From Deltaproteobacteria bacterium (GTDB lineage Bacteria > Desulfobacterota > Desulfuromonadia > Geobacterales > JAJYBI01), in contig JAJYBI010000006.1 of the NCBI GenBank assembly GCA_021779095.1, forward strand, positions 1 through 64,000: a DNA stretch of 64,000 nucleotides, written 5' to 3'. Shown here piece after piece: positions 24,675 through 32,037 of this stretch (position 1 is the first letter of the stretch; the number at the start of each line of letters is the position of its first letter). A model generated the notes under the pieces. The model was not told the origin of the DNA and did no database searches. It worked only from the letters and a program-made list of their open reading frames with translations. The position numbers were made by a program, and so were the translations under genes.

Positions 24675-25793
24675 ATGCTCATGGATCTGACCGACAACCG
24701 CAACGATTCGCTCTGCCTGCTCGGCAGGCTCATGCTGGCCGGTGGTACGGCACTCTTGTGCTACGCGGCAAGTCGCGGCGAACCCGCCCTCTTCTTCTCC
24801 ATTGCCGGCGTCAGTCTCCTGATTGCCGGCGCGGCCGCCACATCCGGCGGTCTGCTCGGTTTCATCTTCGGCATACCCCGCTCCGGCTCTGCCGCTCCCG
24901 GAACGGGGAAGGACGGCAAGGAGGGGGGCAATTATCGGCCGAACACCAATCTGGAGCAGATCTCCGACTGGCTGACCAAGATTCTGGTGGGCGCGGGGTT
25001 GACCCAGCTGACCACACTCCCGGGGAGACTTCAGACCCTGTTCGAGTACGCGGCACAGCAGATGAACGGTTGCGGAGACTGCACCAGCAGCGTGTACACC
25101 GGGTCCGTCATCACGTTCTTCTTCATCGGCGGCTTCCTGTACGGCTTTCTCTGGGCACGTCTCCATCTGGCCAAAGAGATGAAACGGGCCGACGACGACC
25201 TGGCAGCCCTCCTGGCCAGGAGTATGGGGGCCCTCGGAGCCTTGGAACAGAAGTTCGACGATGGTGACCGGCAGAATTTCCAGACGCTCCTGCACCAGAC
25301 GGAGAAGGTGCTCGCCTCCCGGGAGACCGAAACGGATGCCAGAAAGAAGCTGGCGTCCCTTGTCCGCGAGTACGAACGGATTCGTACCTATAACGCTTCG
25401 GGCAAAGACCGGACCGTGCAGATGGGGGCCATCGTCTCACAGGTGAGGAGCCTGTATTACAACCTCAACTATAAACCGGAAGAGATCGAAAAGCTGTTCC
25501 GGTCGGGAGGCGACGGGAACCGGATCGCCGCGCTGGCTCTGGCGAAGGTCAAACCCGACGCAGCGTTGTTCGGCATCTTCCTCGATGCGCTCACCGGCTC
25601 AAAATCCGCCTTCGAACAGTACCAGGCGCTGTCCGCCATCGAGCAGGTATTCCTCCAGCTGACCGACGACCAGAAAGCGGAACTGAAGTCGGCACTCGTG
25701 GCGCAGATGGGCGAAGGTCCCGGAAAGTTCATCAACATGGGAACCGACAGGGGCGCGATAGCCGGCAGGTTGATGAAAAAGATCGAAGGATAA
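24675..25793 (+). CDS. Conserved membrane protein with FGIPR and NLEQISDWLTKI signature
   Basis: 372-residue protein with TM segments at about 16-32, 38-68 and 132-152 and a large cytoplasmic helical C-terminus (from 160). The conserved core is FGIPRS (65-70), then NLEQISDWLTKIL (92-104), a signature I have seen in uncharacterised bacterial membrane proteins, some carrying pYEATS-type domains; none is evident here. The start at 24675 is chosen because AGGAGG lies 7 nt upstream; the frame is open to GTG 24525 but no site supports that. The protease gene begins 31 nt after its stop, so the two are probably cotranscribed. Function unknown. Confidence 0.8.
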   Translation: MLMDLTDNRNDSLCLLGRLMLAGGTALLCYAASRGEPALFFSIAGVSLLIAGAAATSGGLLGFIFGIPRSGSAAPGTGKDGKEGGNYRPNTNLEQISDWLTKILVGAGLTQLTTLPGRLQTLFEYAAQQMNGCGDCTSSVYTGSVITFFFIGGFLYGFLWARLHLAKEMKRADDDLAALLARSMGALGALEQKFDDGDRQNFQTLLHQTEKVLASRETETDARKKLASLVREYERIRTYNASGKDRTVQMGAIVSQVRSLYYNLNYKPEEIEKLFRSGGDGNRIAALALAKVKPDAALFGIFLDALTGSKSAFEQYQALSAIEQVFLQLTDDQKAELKSALVAQMGEGPGKFINMGTDRGAIAGRLMKKIEG

Positions 25794-25824
25794 AACTGTA
25801 GCCCACCGTGAAAGGAGATCCACC

Positions 25825-26625
25825 ATGCCAACGAAGAACGCCGCACCTGAAGCACCGGCAGTCCGCAAGTCCGTCTACGGCTGGCTCCCCGACATCCCGG
25901 ACAACCGGGACCGGATGTACGGCGTCGTCCGCAGGGCGCCGCTCCCGGCCACTCTCCCCGCCAAGGTGGACCTGCGCCCGAACTGCTCGCCCGTGGAGGA
26001 CCAGGGGGACCTGGGAAGCTGCACGGCCAACGCCCTGGCCGGCGCCCTGGAGTATCTGATGACCAAGGACAAGGTCAGGTTCGCCGACATGAGCCGGCTC
26101 TTCATCTACTACAACGAGCGGGTCATCGAGCACACGGTGAAGACCGACGCCGGCGCCATGATCCGCGACGGCATCAAGACCCTGGCCAGGCAGGGGGCCT
26201 GCACGGAGAAGAAATGGCCCTACGACATCGCCAAGTTCACGAAAAAGCCGACAAAAGGCTGCTACACCGAGGCGCTCAACCACCAGATCCTCGCCTACGC
26301 CCGCATCAACACCCTCGACGAGCTGCGCGCCTGCCTGGCCGACGGCTATCCGGCCGTCTTCGGCTTCTCGGTCTACGAAGGGTTCGAGTCCCCGCAGGTG
26401 GCGAAGACGGGCGTCGTGAACCTCCCCAAGAAGAACGAAAAACTCCTCGGCGGCCATGCCGTGCTGGCGGTCGGGTACGACGACAAGGCGAAACGGCTCA
26501 TCGTCCGCAACTCCTGGGGCCCCGACTGGGGGATGAAGGGGTACTTCACCCTGCCGTACGGCTACGTGACGGACCGGAATCTGTCGGACGACTACTGGAC
26601 GATTCGGCGGGGGGAAGGGATGTAG
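25825..26625 (+). CDS. Papain-like (C1 family) cysteine protease
   Basis: 266-residue cysteine peptidase lacking both signal peptide and inhibitory prodomain, hence predicted cytoplasmic and active as made. Catalytic residues are all present: oxyanion Gln60 and nucleophile Cys66 (QGDLGSC), His211 (GGHAVLAVGYD) and Asn229 (RNSWGPDWG). The N-terminal DIPDNRDRMY motif is typical of the bacterial C1 subgroup annotated as C1 family peptidases. AAGGAG precedes the ATG. It closes the phosphoesterase / membrane protein / protease group; the target is unknown. Confidence 0.93.
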   Translation: MPTKNAAPEAPAVRKSVYGWLPDIPDNRDRMYGVVRRAPLPATLPAKVDLRPNCSPVEDQGDLGSCTANALAGALEYLMTKDKVRFADMSRLFIYYNERVIEHTVKTDAGAMIRDGIKTLARQGACTEKKWPYDIAKFTKKPTKGCYTEALNHQILAYARINTLDELRACLADGYPAVFGFSVYEGFESPQVAKTGVVNLPKKNEKLLGGHAVLAVGYDDKAKRLIVRNSWGPDWGMKGYFTLPYGYVTDRNLSDDYWTIRRGEGM

Positions 26626-26666
26626 GAGTGGCTGCGAAACAGGGGGCGATTCACAATCCATCCATC

Positions 26667-26705
26667 GAGGCAGAAAGCCCCGCTCCATGAGTGGCCTTCT
26701 GCCTC
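26667..26705. terminator. Inverted repeat between convergent genes
   Basis: GAGGCAGAA (26667-26675) and TTCTGCCTC (26697-26705) form a perfect 9-bp stem with a 21-nt loop, between the protease gene (+) and the small lipoprotein gene (-). It could serve both directions; U-tracts are poor. Confidence 0.4.
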
Positions 26706-26727
26706 TTCTCCGCGGAATAACGCCTTA

Positions 26728-26898
26728 TCAATGTTCCCCGTACCCGCCATGACCCTCATCGTGGTCCCCGTGATGGTCATGTCGGTATTCACCCTCGTGG
26801 CGTCCCCTGTCGTGCCACCAGGGCTCGATGATGCAACTGGAGAGCTGGGTCGCAGCGACCGCCAGGAACAGCAGCCGTACCAGTAACGAACGTTTCAT
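26728..26898 (-). CDS. Small histidine-rich lipoprotein (56 aa)
   Basis: Short reverse-strand gene. The product starts MKRSLLVRLLFLAVAATQ, has a lipobox LSSC with the lipidated Cys at residue 22, and a mature part of about 34 residues in which roughly ten are histidine, with many Asp, Glu and Gly. The architecture suggests a metal-binding surface or periplasmic lipopeptide. A GGGAGG ribosome-binding site lies immediately upstream of the ATG at 26898, although spacing is tight. No family is recognised. Confidence 0.65.
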   Translation of the reverse strand: MKRSLLVRLLFLAVAATQLSSCIIEPWWHDRGRHEGEYRHDHHGDHDEGHGGYGEH

Positions 26899-27132
26899 TT
26901 CCCTCCCCCCTTTCGTCGGAACGGGGAAACTTCTCTCATTTCATGATACGCCGCTCCCGGCCCGCCGTCCACGGCTTTGGCCACCCCCCGCCATCCTCCT
27001 CCGCAATCACCGGATTCCGGGAAGATGCCCCCCCCGCGATGACGCATTTGCAGTTGTCGGCCGGAGATATATACTTAAGCAATTCCAATGCGAAACGATC
27101 ATCCAGGCTGACCTGTCAGACGAGGCAAACCG

Positions 27133-27891
27133 ATGGCTCCCGTGGTTGTTTTCTCACAAGACGGTTCACCGCCCGACTACGACGGGCTGACATCACCAAA
27201 GGTCCGTTTCGCTATCGTGCCGTTCGAAGAAGCGGCCCGCTCCTTCCGCGACAGCGCCATGGAGCTGGCGATCATCGACTGCGGCGAGGATACCGGCGTG
27301 GGATTGCGCATCCTGGAGGAGATCAAACGGCGGCGATGCGACGTGCCGGTGATCTTCATCACGGCCGCAAGCTCGGAAGACGTGGTACTGCTGGCCTTCA
27401 AGCTGGGAGCACGGGAGTATTTCCGCAAGCCATTCCCTCCGGACGAACTGGCGGCGGCAGTGACAAAACTCCTTGCGTTCACGCGGCCGGGGCACCTGCC
27501 GGGCTCACCGGGGGAGACGGAGCTGCAGCCGCTCCTGCGCTGCCCAGCCAGTCTGCCGGAGCGGCTGCAGGGGGTGGTAACCCACATCGAGCAGGACCTG
27601 GCGGCCACCCACCGCCTCGAAGAGCTGGCAAGCAGGGCCTGCATGAGCAAGTACCACTTCTGCCGTCTCTTCAAGCGACACGTGGGCTTGAGTCCCAAGC
27701 AGTACTGCCTCTGCCGCAGGATGGAAGAGGCATGCAAGCTTCTCTGCCGTCCGGACCATTCCATCACCACCACCGCTCTCAGGCTGGGGTTCAACGACAC
27801 CACCGAGTTCATCCGGCAGTTCAAAAAGTTCACCGGCCTCACCCCCAGCGCCTACCGTAAGACCCACGGTCAATCGCCCTCCGCAAGATAG
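27133..27891 (+). CDS. Receiver-AraC response regulator
   Basis: 252-residue transcription factor. Residues 1-118 form a receiver-like domain with phosphoacceptor Asp49 (LAIIDCGED), Thr78 (FITAAS) and Lys99 (YFRKPF), but the usual acidic pair after strand 1 is replaced by VVVFSQD, leaving one acidic residue. Residues 145-247 are an AraC/XylS double helix-turn-helix (LASRACMSKYHFCRLFKR and ALRLGFNDTTEFIRQFKK, PSAYR). No histidine kinase is adjacent. The ribosome-binding site is weak. It precedes the multicopper oxidase region in the same direction and may regulate it; that is inference. Confidence 0.88.
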   Translation: MAPVVVFSQDGSPPDYDGLTSPKVRFAIVPFEEAARSFRDSAMELAIIDCGEDTGVGLRILEEIKRRRCDVPVIFITAASSEDVVLLAFKLGAREYFRKPFPPDELAAAVTKLLAFTRPGHLPGSPGETELQPLLRCPASLPERLQGVVTHIEQDLAATHRLEELASRACMSKYHFCRLFKRHVGLSPKQYCLCRRMEEACKLLCRPDHSITTTALRLGFNDTTEFIRQFKKFTGLTPSAYRKTHGQSPSAR

Positions 27892-28069
27892 CAATTTCCC
27901 CCGATTAAACCGCAACTCTCCCCGAGTACCATAAACATTATATGGTTAACTTTCTTTTACACTTATCACGACACTCCCCCACCTGCCTGCTGGTGCATCC
28001 GGACGGGGTGCCCAAGTCAGTGCCGGTGCCTGCAGCGGGAACGTTCCTCCGAAAGACAGGAGACCATCA

Positions 28070-28405
28070 ATGAAACGAATGACGCTGATCATACTCATGT
28101 CGACCCTGTTCGCCGTACCGACCCTGGTTCCGGCCGCTGAGCGGCCCGTGGCCGCGCCCCCGGGAATTACGGGCGATCTGAATACGATGGCCGGCATGCT
28201 GACCGACATCGGCCGACTCCTCGGACAGAAGCCCATTACACCGGCCCAGCGCCGGCAGATCATGGGCCTCCTGGGGGAACTGGGAGGCGTCATGCAGGAG
28301 ATGGGCGCCGGCGGTGAGATCGAAGGCTGGCGCCTGAGCAAGGAACGCCATCAGATTCACGGGATAAAAGTCCGACTGGATAAGGTGCGCCGGCAGCTCG
28401 AATAA
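28070..28405 (+). CDS. Secreted small hypothetical protein (111 aa)
   Basis: Signal peptide (MKRMTLIILMSTLFAVPTLVPA) followed by a helical mature region with DLNTMAGMLTDIGRLLGQ and QRRQIMGLLGELGGVMQEM repeats of heptad-like hydrophobics. AGGAG precedes the ATG. No family is recognised. It lies 178 nt before the multicopper oxidase gene in the same orientation, so a supporting role in that periplasmic pathway is possible but unproven. Confidence 0.75.
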   Translation: MKRMTLIILMSTLFAVPTLVPAAERPVAAPPGITGDLNTMAGMLTDIGRLLGQKPITPAQRRQIMGLLGELGGVMQEMGAGGEIEGWRLSKERHQIHGIKVRLDKVRRQLE

Positions 28406-28583
28406 CGACGGGGGGGCCGGCGCGCGACGTTGCGTCGGCACCTGACCACTTCCGGCATGGCCGTTGTGACATACCGCACCGAAATCACGGGAGGTGAGAG
28501 CGGAGCAGCGGATGCGGCGTCTCGACAGGCAGAAGTATTCCATCAACCCATAATGTATCGATTATGACAATAAGGAGGAGAGT

Positions 28584-30944
28584 ATGAATGTTCGCCCACT
28601 ATCACTGCTGGCTGCAGGCCTCGCACTGGGACTGGTGTGTGCGGGTTCCAGCAAAGCAAGCACCCTCGTGCCGCAGACCGCCCTGCCGGGCGGCTGCATC
28701 CCGCAGTTCGCCGTGCCCATGCCGGTGTTCGGACCGGCCGGTCCGATACCGAGGGTCAATGCCCTCATGCATCCGAAAATCACGGTGAACATGCAGGAGA
28801 TCGAGCAGGCGGTACTGCCGACCGACACCTCAACGTACAATGCGCAGTACTATGACCCGTTCGCCGGCTCGTACCTCAACTGCCCCGCCCCGGCCTCGCT
28901 CAGCATCGGCAAGACCCGCGTATGGGCCTACGGCATGACAGACACCAGGACCGGCAAAACGCTCGCACCGGCCAACTGGCCCGCCGTGACGCTGGAGGCC
29001 AGACGCTTCGTGCCGACGACCATTACCTACAAAAACAGCCTTCCCAAGTTCGGCGACCCGATCCCGGGCACGTCACTGACCGGGCTCGTCCAGGGGCTGG
29101 TCACGGTTGACCAGACGATCGACTGGGCCGACCCTCTCGGCACAGCGGCGCTGAACGGCTGCACCATGTTCCCCCAGGGGATGAGCATGAATCCCTTTGA
29201 CAACAACCCTGGCCTGAACCCCTACTGCAATACGCCGTACCAGGATTCCCCCCCGGCGGTCGTCCATCTGCATGGAGGGGAGAGCTGGTCCCGCGTGGAC
29301 GGCGGTCCGCTGGCGTGGTTCACCCCTGACGGGCACAAAGGAAAGGATTACTACACCCGGTACAATGCCGGGCCGGGCACCGCGGTCTACACGTACGACA
29401 ACTTCCAGGAGCCGGGCACCCTCTGGTTCCACGACCACGTCATGGGGCAGACCCGCACCAACGTCTACAGCGGCTTCGCGGCCTTCTATTTCCTGAACGC
29501 TCCCCTCCTCGAACCGATCGGCCTGCCGGACGGTCCGTTCGATATCGAGATGGCGGTCCAGGACCGCCAGTTCGACACCAATGGCCAGCTCTTCTTCCCC
29601 GACGGCTCCTCCGCCAACTGCGGTTCGGGGCTGGCAGGGGACGCCTGCCTGAACGGTGCCCCCCCGAACCCGCTCAACCACCCCTTCTGGGTCCCCGAAT
29701 TCGCCGGTGACGTGGCGATCGTCAACGGTGCGCCCTGGCCGGTCCTCCATGTGGAGCCGCGGCGCTACCTCTTCAGGCTCCTGGATGGCTCCAATGCCCG
29801 CATGTACAATCTCGATTTCGGTGCAGCCCCGGTCTACGTGACGGGTGCCGACGACAACTACCTCAACAGGCCGGTCGTTCCCACCGCCGGAACGAAGCCG
29901 GGCAACGTGTTCATCGCCCCTGGCGAACGATCCATAGTGGTTGTCGACTTTTCGGCGCTTGCCGGCCAGACCATCACCGTCACCAATGACGCCCCCGTAC
30001 CGTTCCCGAGCGGTCTGTTCCCCGTGCCGCACTTCGATCCGGCGCTCTGCCCGCAAGGAGGTACGCCATGCCCCGCAGATCAGCCGCAGATGGCGAGCAT
30101 CATGCGGATCGTCGTCGACAAGCCGCTCTCGTCACGGGATCGCAGCTGTAACCCGGCAAAAGGGCAATGCGGAAAGCGCCTGCCGTTGGTCAGGCTGACC
30201 GACGGCAACGGCAATGTGGCGCCCGGCGTGAAGATCAACAAGAAGCGACAGCTCATCCTGAAAGAGTTCGAAGGCCCCGGCGGCCCGCTCATGGTCCTGG
30301 TGAACAATACCCAGTTCATGGGATCGGCGTCTCCGGGCATCAATCTGAACGTATTTCCGGACGGCATCACGGAAGTGCCGAGGGAAGGCTCCGTCGAGGA
30401 GTGGGAGATCATCAACCTGACCATGGACGCCCACCCCATGCATACCCACCTGGCGCAGTTCCAGGTCCTGAGCCGCCAGCCGTTCGATCAGGACGGGACC
30501 CTGGGTTCGGGGATAGCGGGCGGTTATATGGGCGCATGGAATGCCGCGTTCGGTACCGACCCGAGCATGGCGCCGCTGTATAACGGCTGCACGGCCGGCC
30601 AGTTCTGCCCCGGCTACGGCCCACCGCTTCCCTACGAAAAGGCCAATGCCGACGGCGCGCTTGGCGGCAACCCCGCAATCAGTCCCTACCTGATCGGAAC
30701 GGCTACGCCTCCTGCCCCGGAAGAGTCGGGCTGGAAGGACACCGCCAAGGCCTATCCGGGCCAGGTGACGAGATTCCTGATCAGATTTACTCCAACGTCC
30801 ATCCCGGTGTTCAGGAACATATCCTACACCGGGAAGAACCTCTATCCGTTCGACCCGACCGATGGCCCGGGCTATGTCTGGCACTGCCACATCATCGACC
30901 ACGAGGACCAGGACATGATGCGTCCGTACAAGGTCGGCAAATGA
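28584..30944 (+). CDS. Multicopper oxidase (OmpB/OmpC-like)
   Basis: 786-residue secreted oxidase with an N-terminal signal peptide. Copper ligands are visible in four blocks: HLHGG (His228, His230), WFHDH (His283, His285), HPMHTH (His617, His620, His622) and WHCHIIDHEDQDM (767-778; Cys768, His773, Met778 for the type 1 copper). Length and organisation resemble the OmpB/OmpC proteins of Geobacter sulfurreducens, implicated in metal-oxide respiration, and bacterial manganese oxidases. An AGGAGGAG site precedes the ATG. A strong hairpin and an FKBP isomerase gene follow, the latter plausibly aiding folding of periplasmic proteins. Confidence 0.93.
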   Translation: MNVRPLSLLAAGLALGLVCAGSSKASTLVPQTALPGGCIPQFAVPMPVFGPAGPIPRVNALMHPKITVNMQEIEQAVLPTDTSTYNAQYYDPFAGSYLNCPAPASLSIGKTRVWAYGMTDTRTGKTLAPANWPAVTLEARRFVPTTITYKNSLPKFGDPIPGTSLTGLVQGLVTVDQTIDWADPLGTAALNGCTMFPQGMSMNPFDNNPGLNPYCNTPYQDSPPAVVHLHGGESWSRVDGGPLAWFTPDGHKGKDYYTRYNAGPGTAVYTYDNFQEPGTLWFHDHVMGQTRTNVYSGFAAFYFLNAPLLEPIGLPDGPFDIEMAVQDRQFDTNGQLFFPDGSSANCGSGLAGDACLNGAPPNPLNHPFWVPEFAGDVAIVNGAPWPVLHVEPRRYLFRLLDGSNARMYNLDFGAAPVYVTGADDNYLNRPVVPTAGTKPGNVFIAPGERSIVVVDFSALAGQTITVTNDAPVPFPSGLFPVPHFDPALCPQGGTPCPADQPQMASIMRIVVDKPLSSRDRSCNPAKGQCGKRLPLVRLTDGNGNVAPGVKINKKRQLILKEFEGPGGPLMVLVNNTQFMGSASPGINLNVFPDGITEVPREGSVEEWEIINLTMDAHPMHTHLAQFQVLSRQPFDQDGTLGSGIAGGYMGAWNAAFGTDPSMAPLYNGCTAGQFCPGYGPPLPYEKANADGALGGNPAISPYLIGTATPPAPEESGWKDTAKAYPGQVTRFLIRFTPTSIPVFRNISYTGKNLYPFDPTDGPGYVWHCHIIDHEDQDMMRPYKVGK

Positions 30945-30953
30945 TCGCTTTGA

Positions 30954-30980
30954 GCGGGGGCCGCGAGGTGCGGCCCCCGC
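30954..30980 (+). terminator. Perfect 11-bp hairpin between oxidase and FKBP genes
   Basis: GCGGGGGCCGC (30954-30964), loop GAGGT, GCGGCCCCCGC (30970-30980). No U-tract; it could act as a partial terminator or stabilise the 3' end of the oxidase message. Confidence 0.6.
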
Positions 30981-31028
30981 ACTCCTCACCGGTGCACAAC
31001 CTACATCACGACAAACCGGAGCGTGCAG

Positions 31029-31715
31029 ATGAAACGACTGATAACGATGCTGGCGGTTGCACTCCTCATGGCGGCCGTCTGCCAGGCGGAGGAAAGGAAT
31101 GACCTGACGGGCACGAAGGCGAAGAACAGCTACAGCCTCGGCTACGAATTCGGCAACAACCTGCGGGCGCAGGAGATCGATCTGGACGAGCGGATTCTCC
31201 TCGACGCCATCCGTGACGCGCTCGGCGGCCGGAAGCCCGCAATGAGGACCGAGGATATGCGGGACAAGCTGAAGCAGCTCCGCAAGGAGGTCCTGATACG
31301 CTACAACCTGCGGCAGAACGAGCGTGCGGCGCAGAACAAGCGGGACGGCGAGGCGTTTCTCGCCGACAACAGGGACAAAAAGGGGGTTACGACCCTGAAC
31401 AACGGCCTGCAGTACCGGGTGCTGACGGAAGGGAGCGGCCCCCGGCCGTCGGCGACGGACCGGGTGAAGGTGGCGTACCGGGGAACATTCGTGAACGGCA
31501 TGGAATTCGACAGCTCGGCGGCCGCCGGGGCGGTGACGGCCCGGGTAAACGAGATGATCCCCGCCTGGACCGAAGCGCTGCAACGGATGAGGACCGGCGC
31601 AAAGTGGCAGCTCTTCGTCCCCCCCGGCCTCGCCTACGGCGGCCGTCAATTCGGCAAGATCCCTCCCAACAGCACCCTCATCTACGAACTGGAGCTGGTG
31701 TCCATAGATAAATGA
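31029..31715 (+). CDS. FKBP-type peptidyl-prolyl isomerase (FkpA/Mip-like)
   Basis: 228-residue periplasmic foldase. A signal peptide (1-20) is followed by the helical dimerisation domain typical of FkpA/Mip (SYSLGYEFGNNLRAQEIDLD) and a C-terminal FKBP domain from about residue 120, with VKVAYRGTFVNGMEFDSS, the MRTGAKWQLFVPPGLAYG core and the ending STLIYELELVSI. GGAG lies 7 nt before the ATG at 31029; an in-frame GTG at 31023 is less likely. It stands downstream of the multicopper oxidase, separated by a hairpin. Confidence 0.92.
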   Translation: MKRLITMLAVALLMAAVCQAEERNDLTGTKAKNSYSLGYEFGNNLRAQEIDLDERILLDAIRDALGGRKPAMRTEDMRDKLKQLRKEVLIRYNLRQNERAAQNKRDGEAFLADNRDKKGVTTLNNGLQYRVLTEGSGPRPSATDRVKVAYRGTFVNGMEFDSSAAAGAVTARVNEMIPAWTEALQRMRTGAKWQLFVPPGLAYGGRQFGKIPPNSTLIYELELVSIDK

Positions 31716-32037
31716 CCCGATCCGGGGCCTGGAAGCAGGATTCAGGCTGGAACAGAGGGTCGACTTAACTGAAAGGAATAATGCGCTGCTGCGACAGAGG
31801 GGAAAACGGGAGATCTAACCCGTACAGCAGAAATCAGGCCACGTTCTCCGCACTCCATCCTCCGTGTAGTGCCGTGACATCCCCTTCCAGATTTCAATTG
31901 CGCCGAATCCCGAGAAATGCCGCCGCTCAAGCATGGAGGGAGAAAGGGGGTGTATGTCTGCCGGACACTCTACCGTCATTACCACCAGACGAGGGAAACC
32001 TCGTCATGAATTCAAAGAGCTACAAAGGAGGAACACG
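31716..32037 (+). other. Intergenic leader with GAAA-capped hairpin
   Basis: About 320 bp without a supported gene. Near its end GACGAGG (31988-31994) pairs perfectly with CCTCGTC (31999-32005) around a GAAA tetraloop, 33 nt upstream of the cytochrome lipoprotein start, so it is probably in that gene's 5' UTR. Confidence 0.5.
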
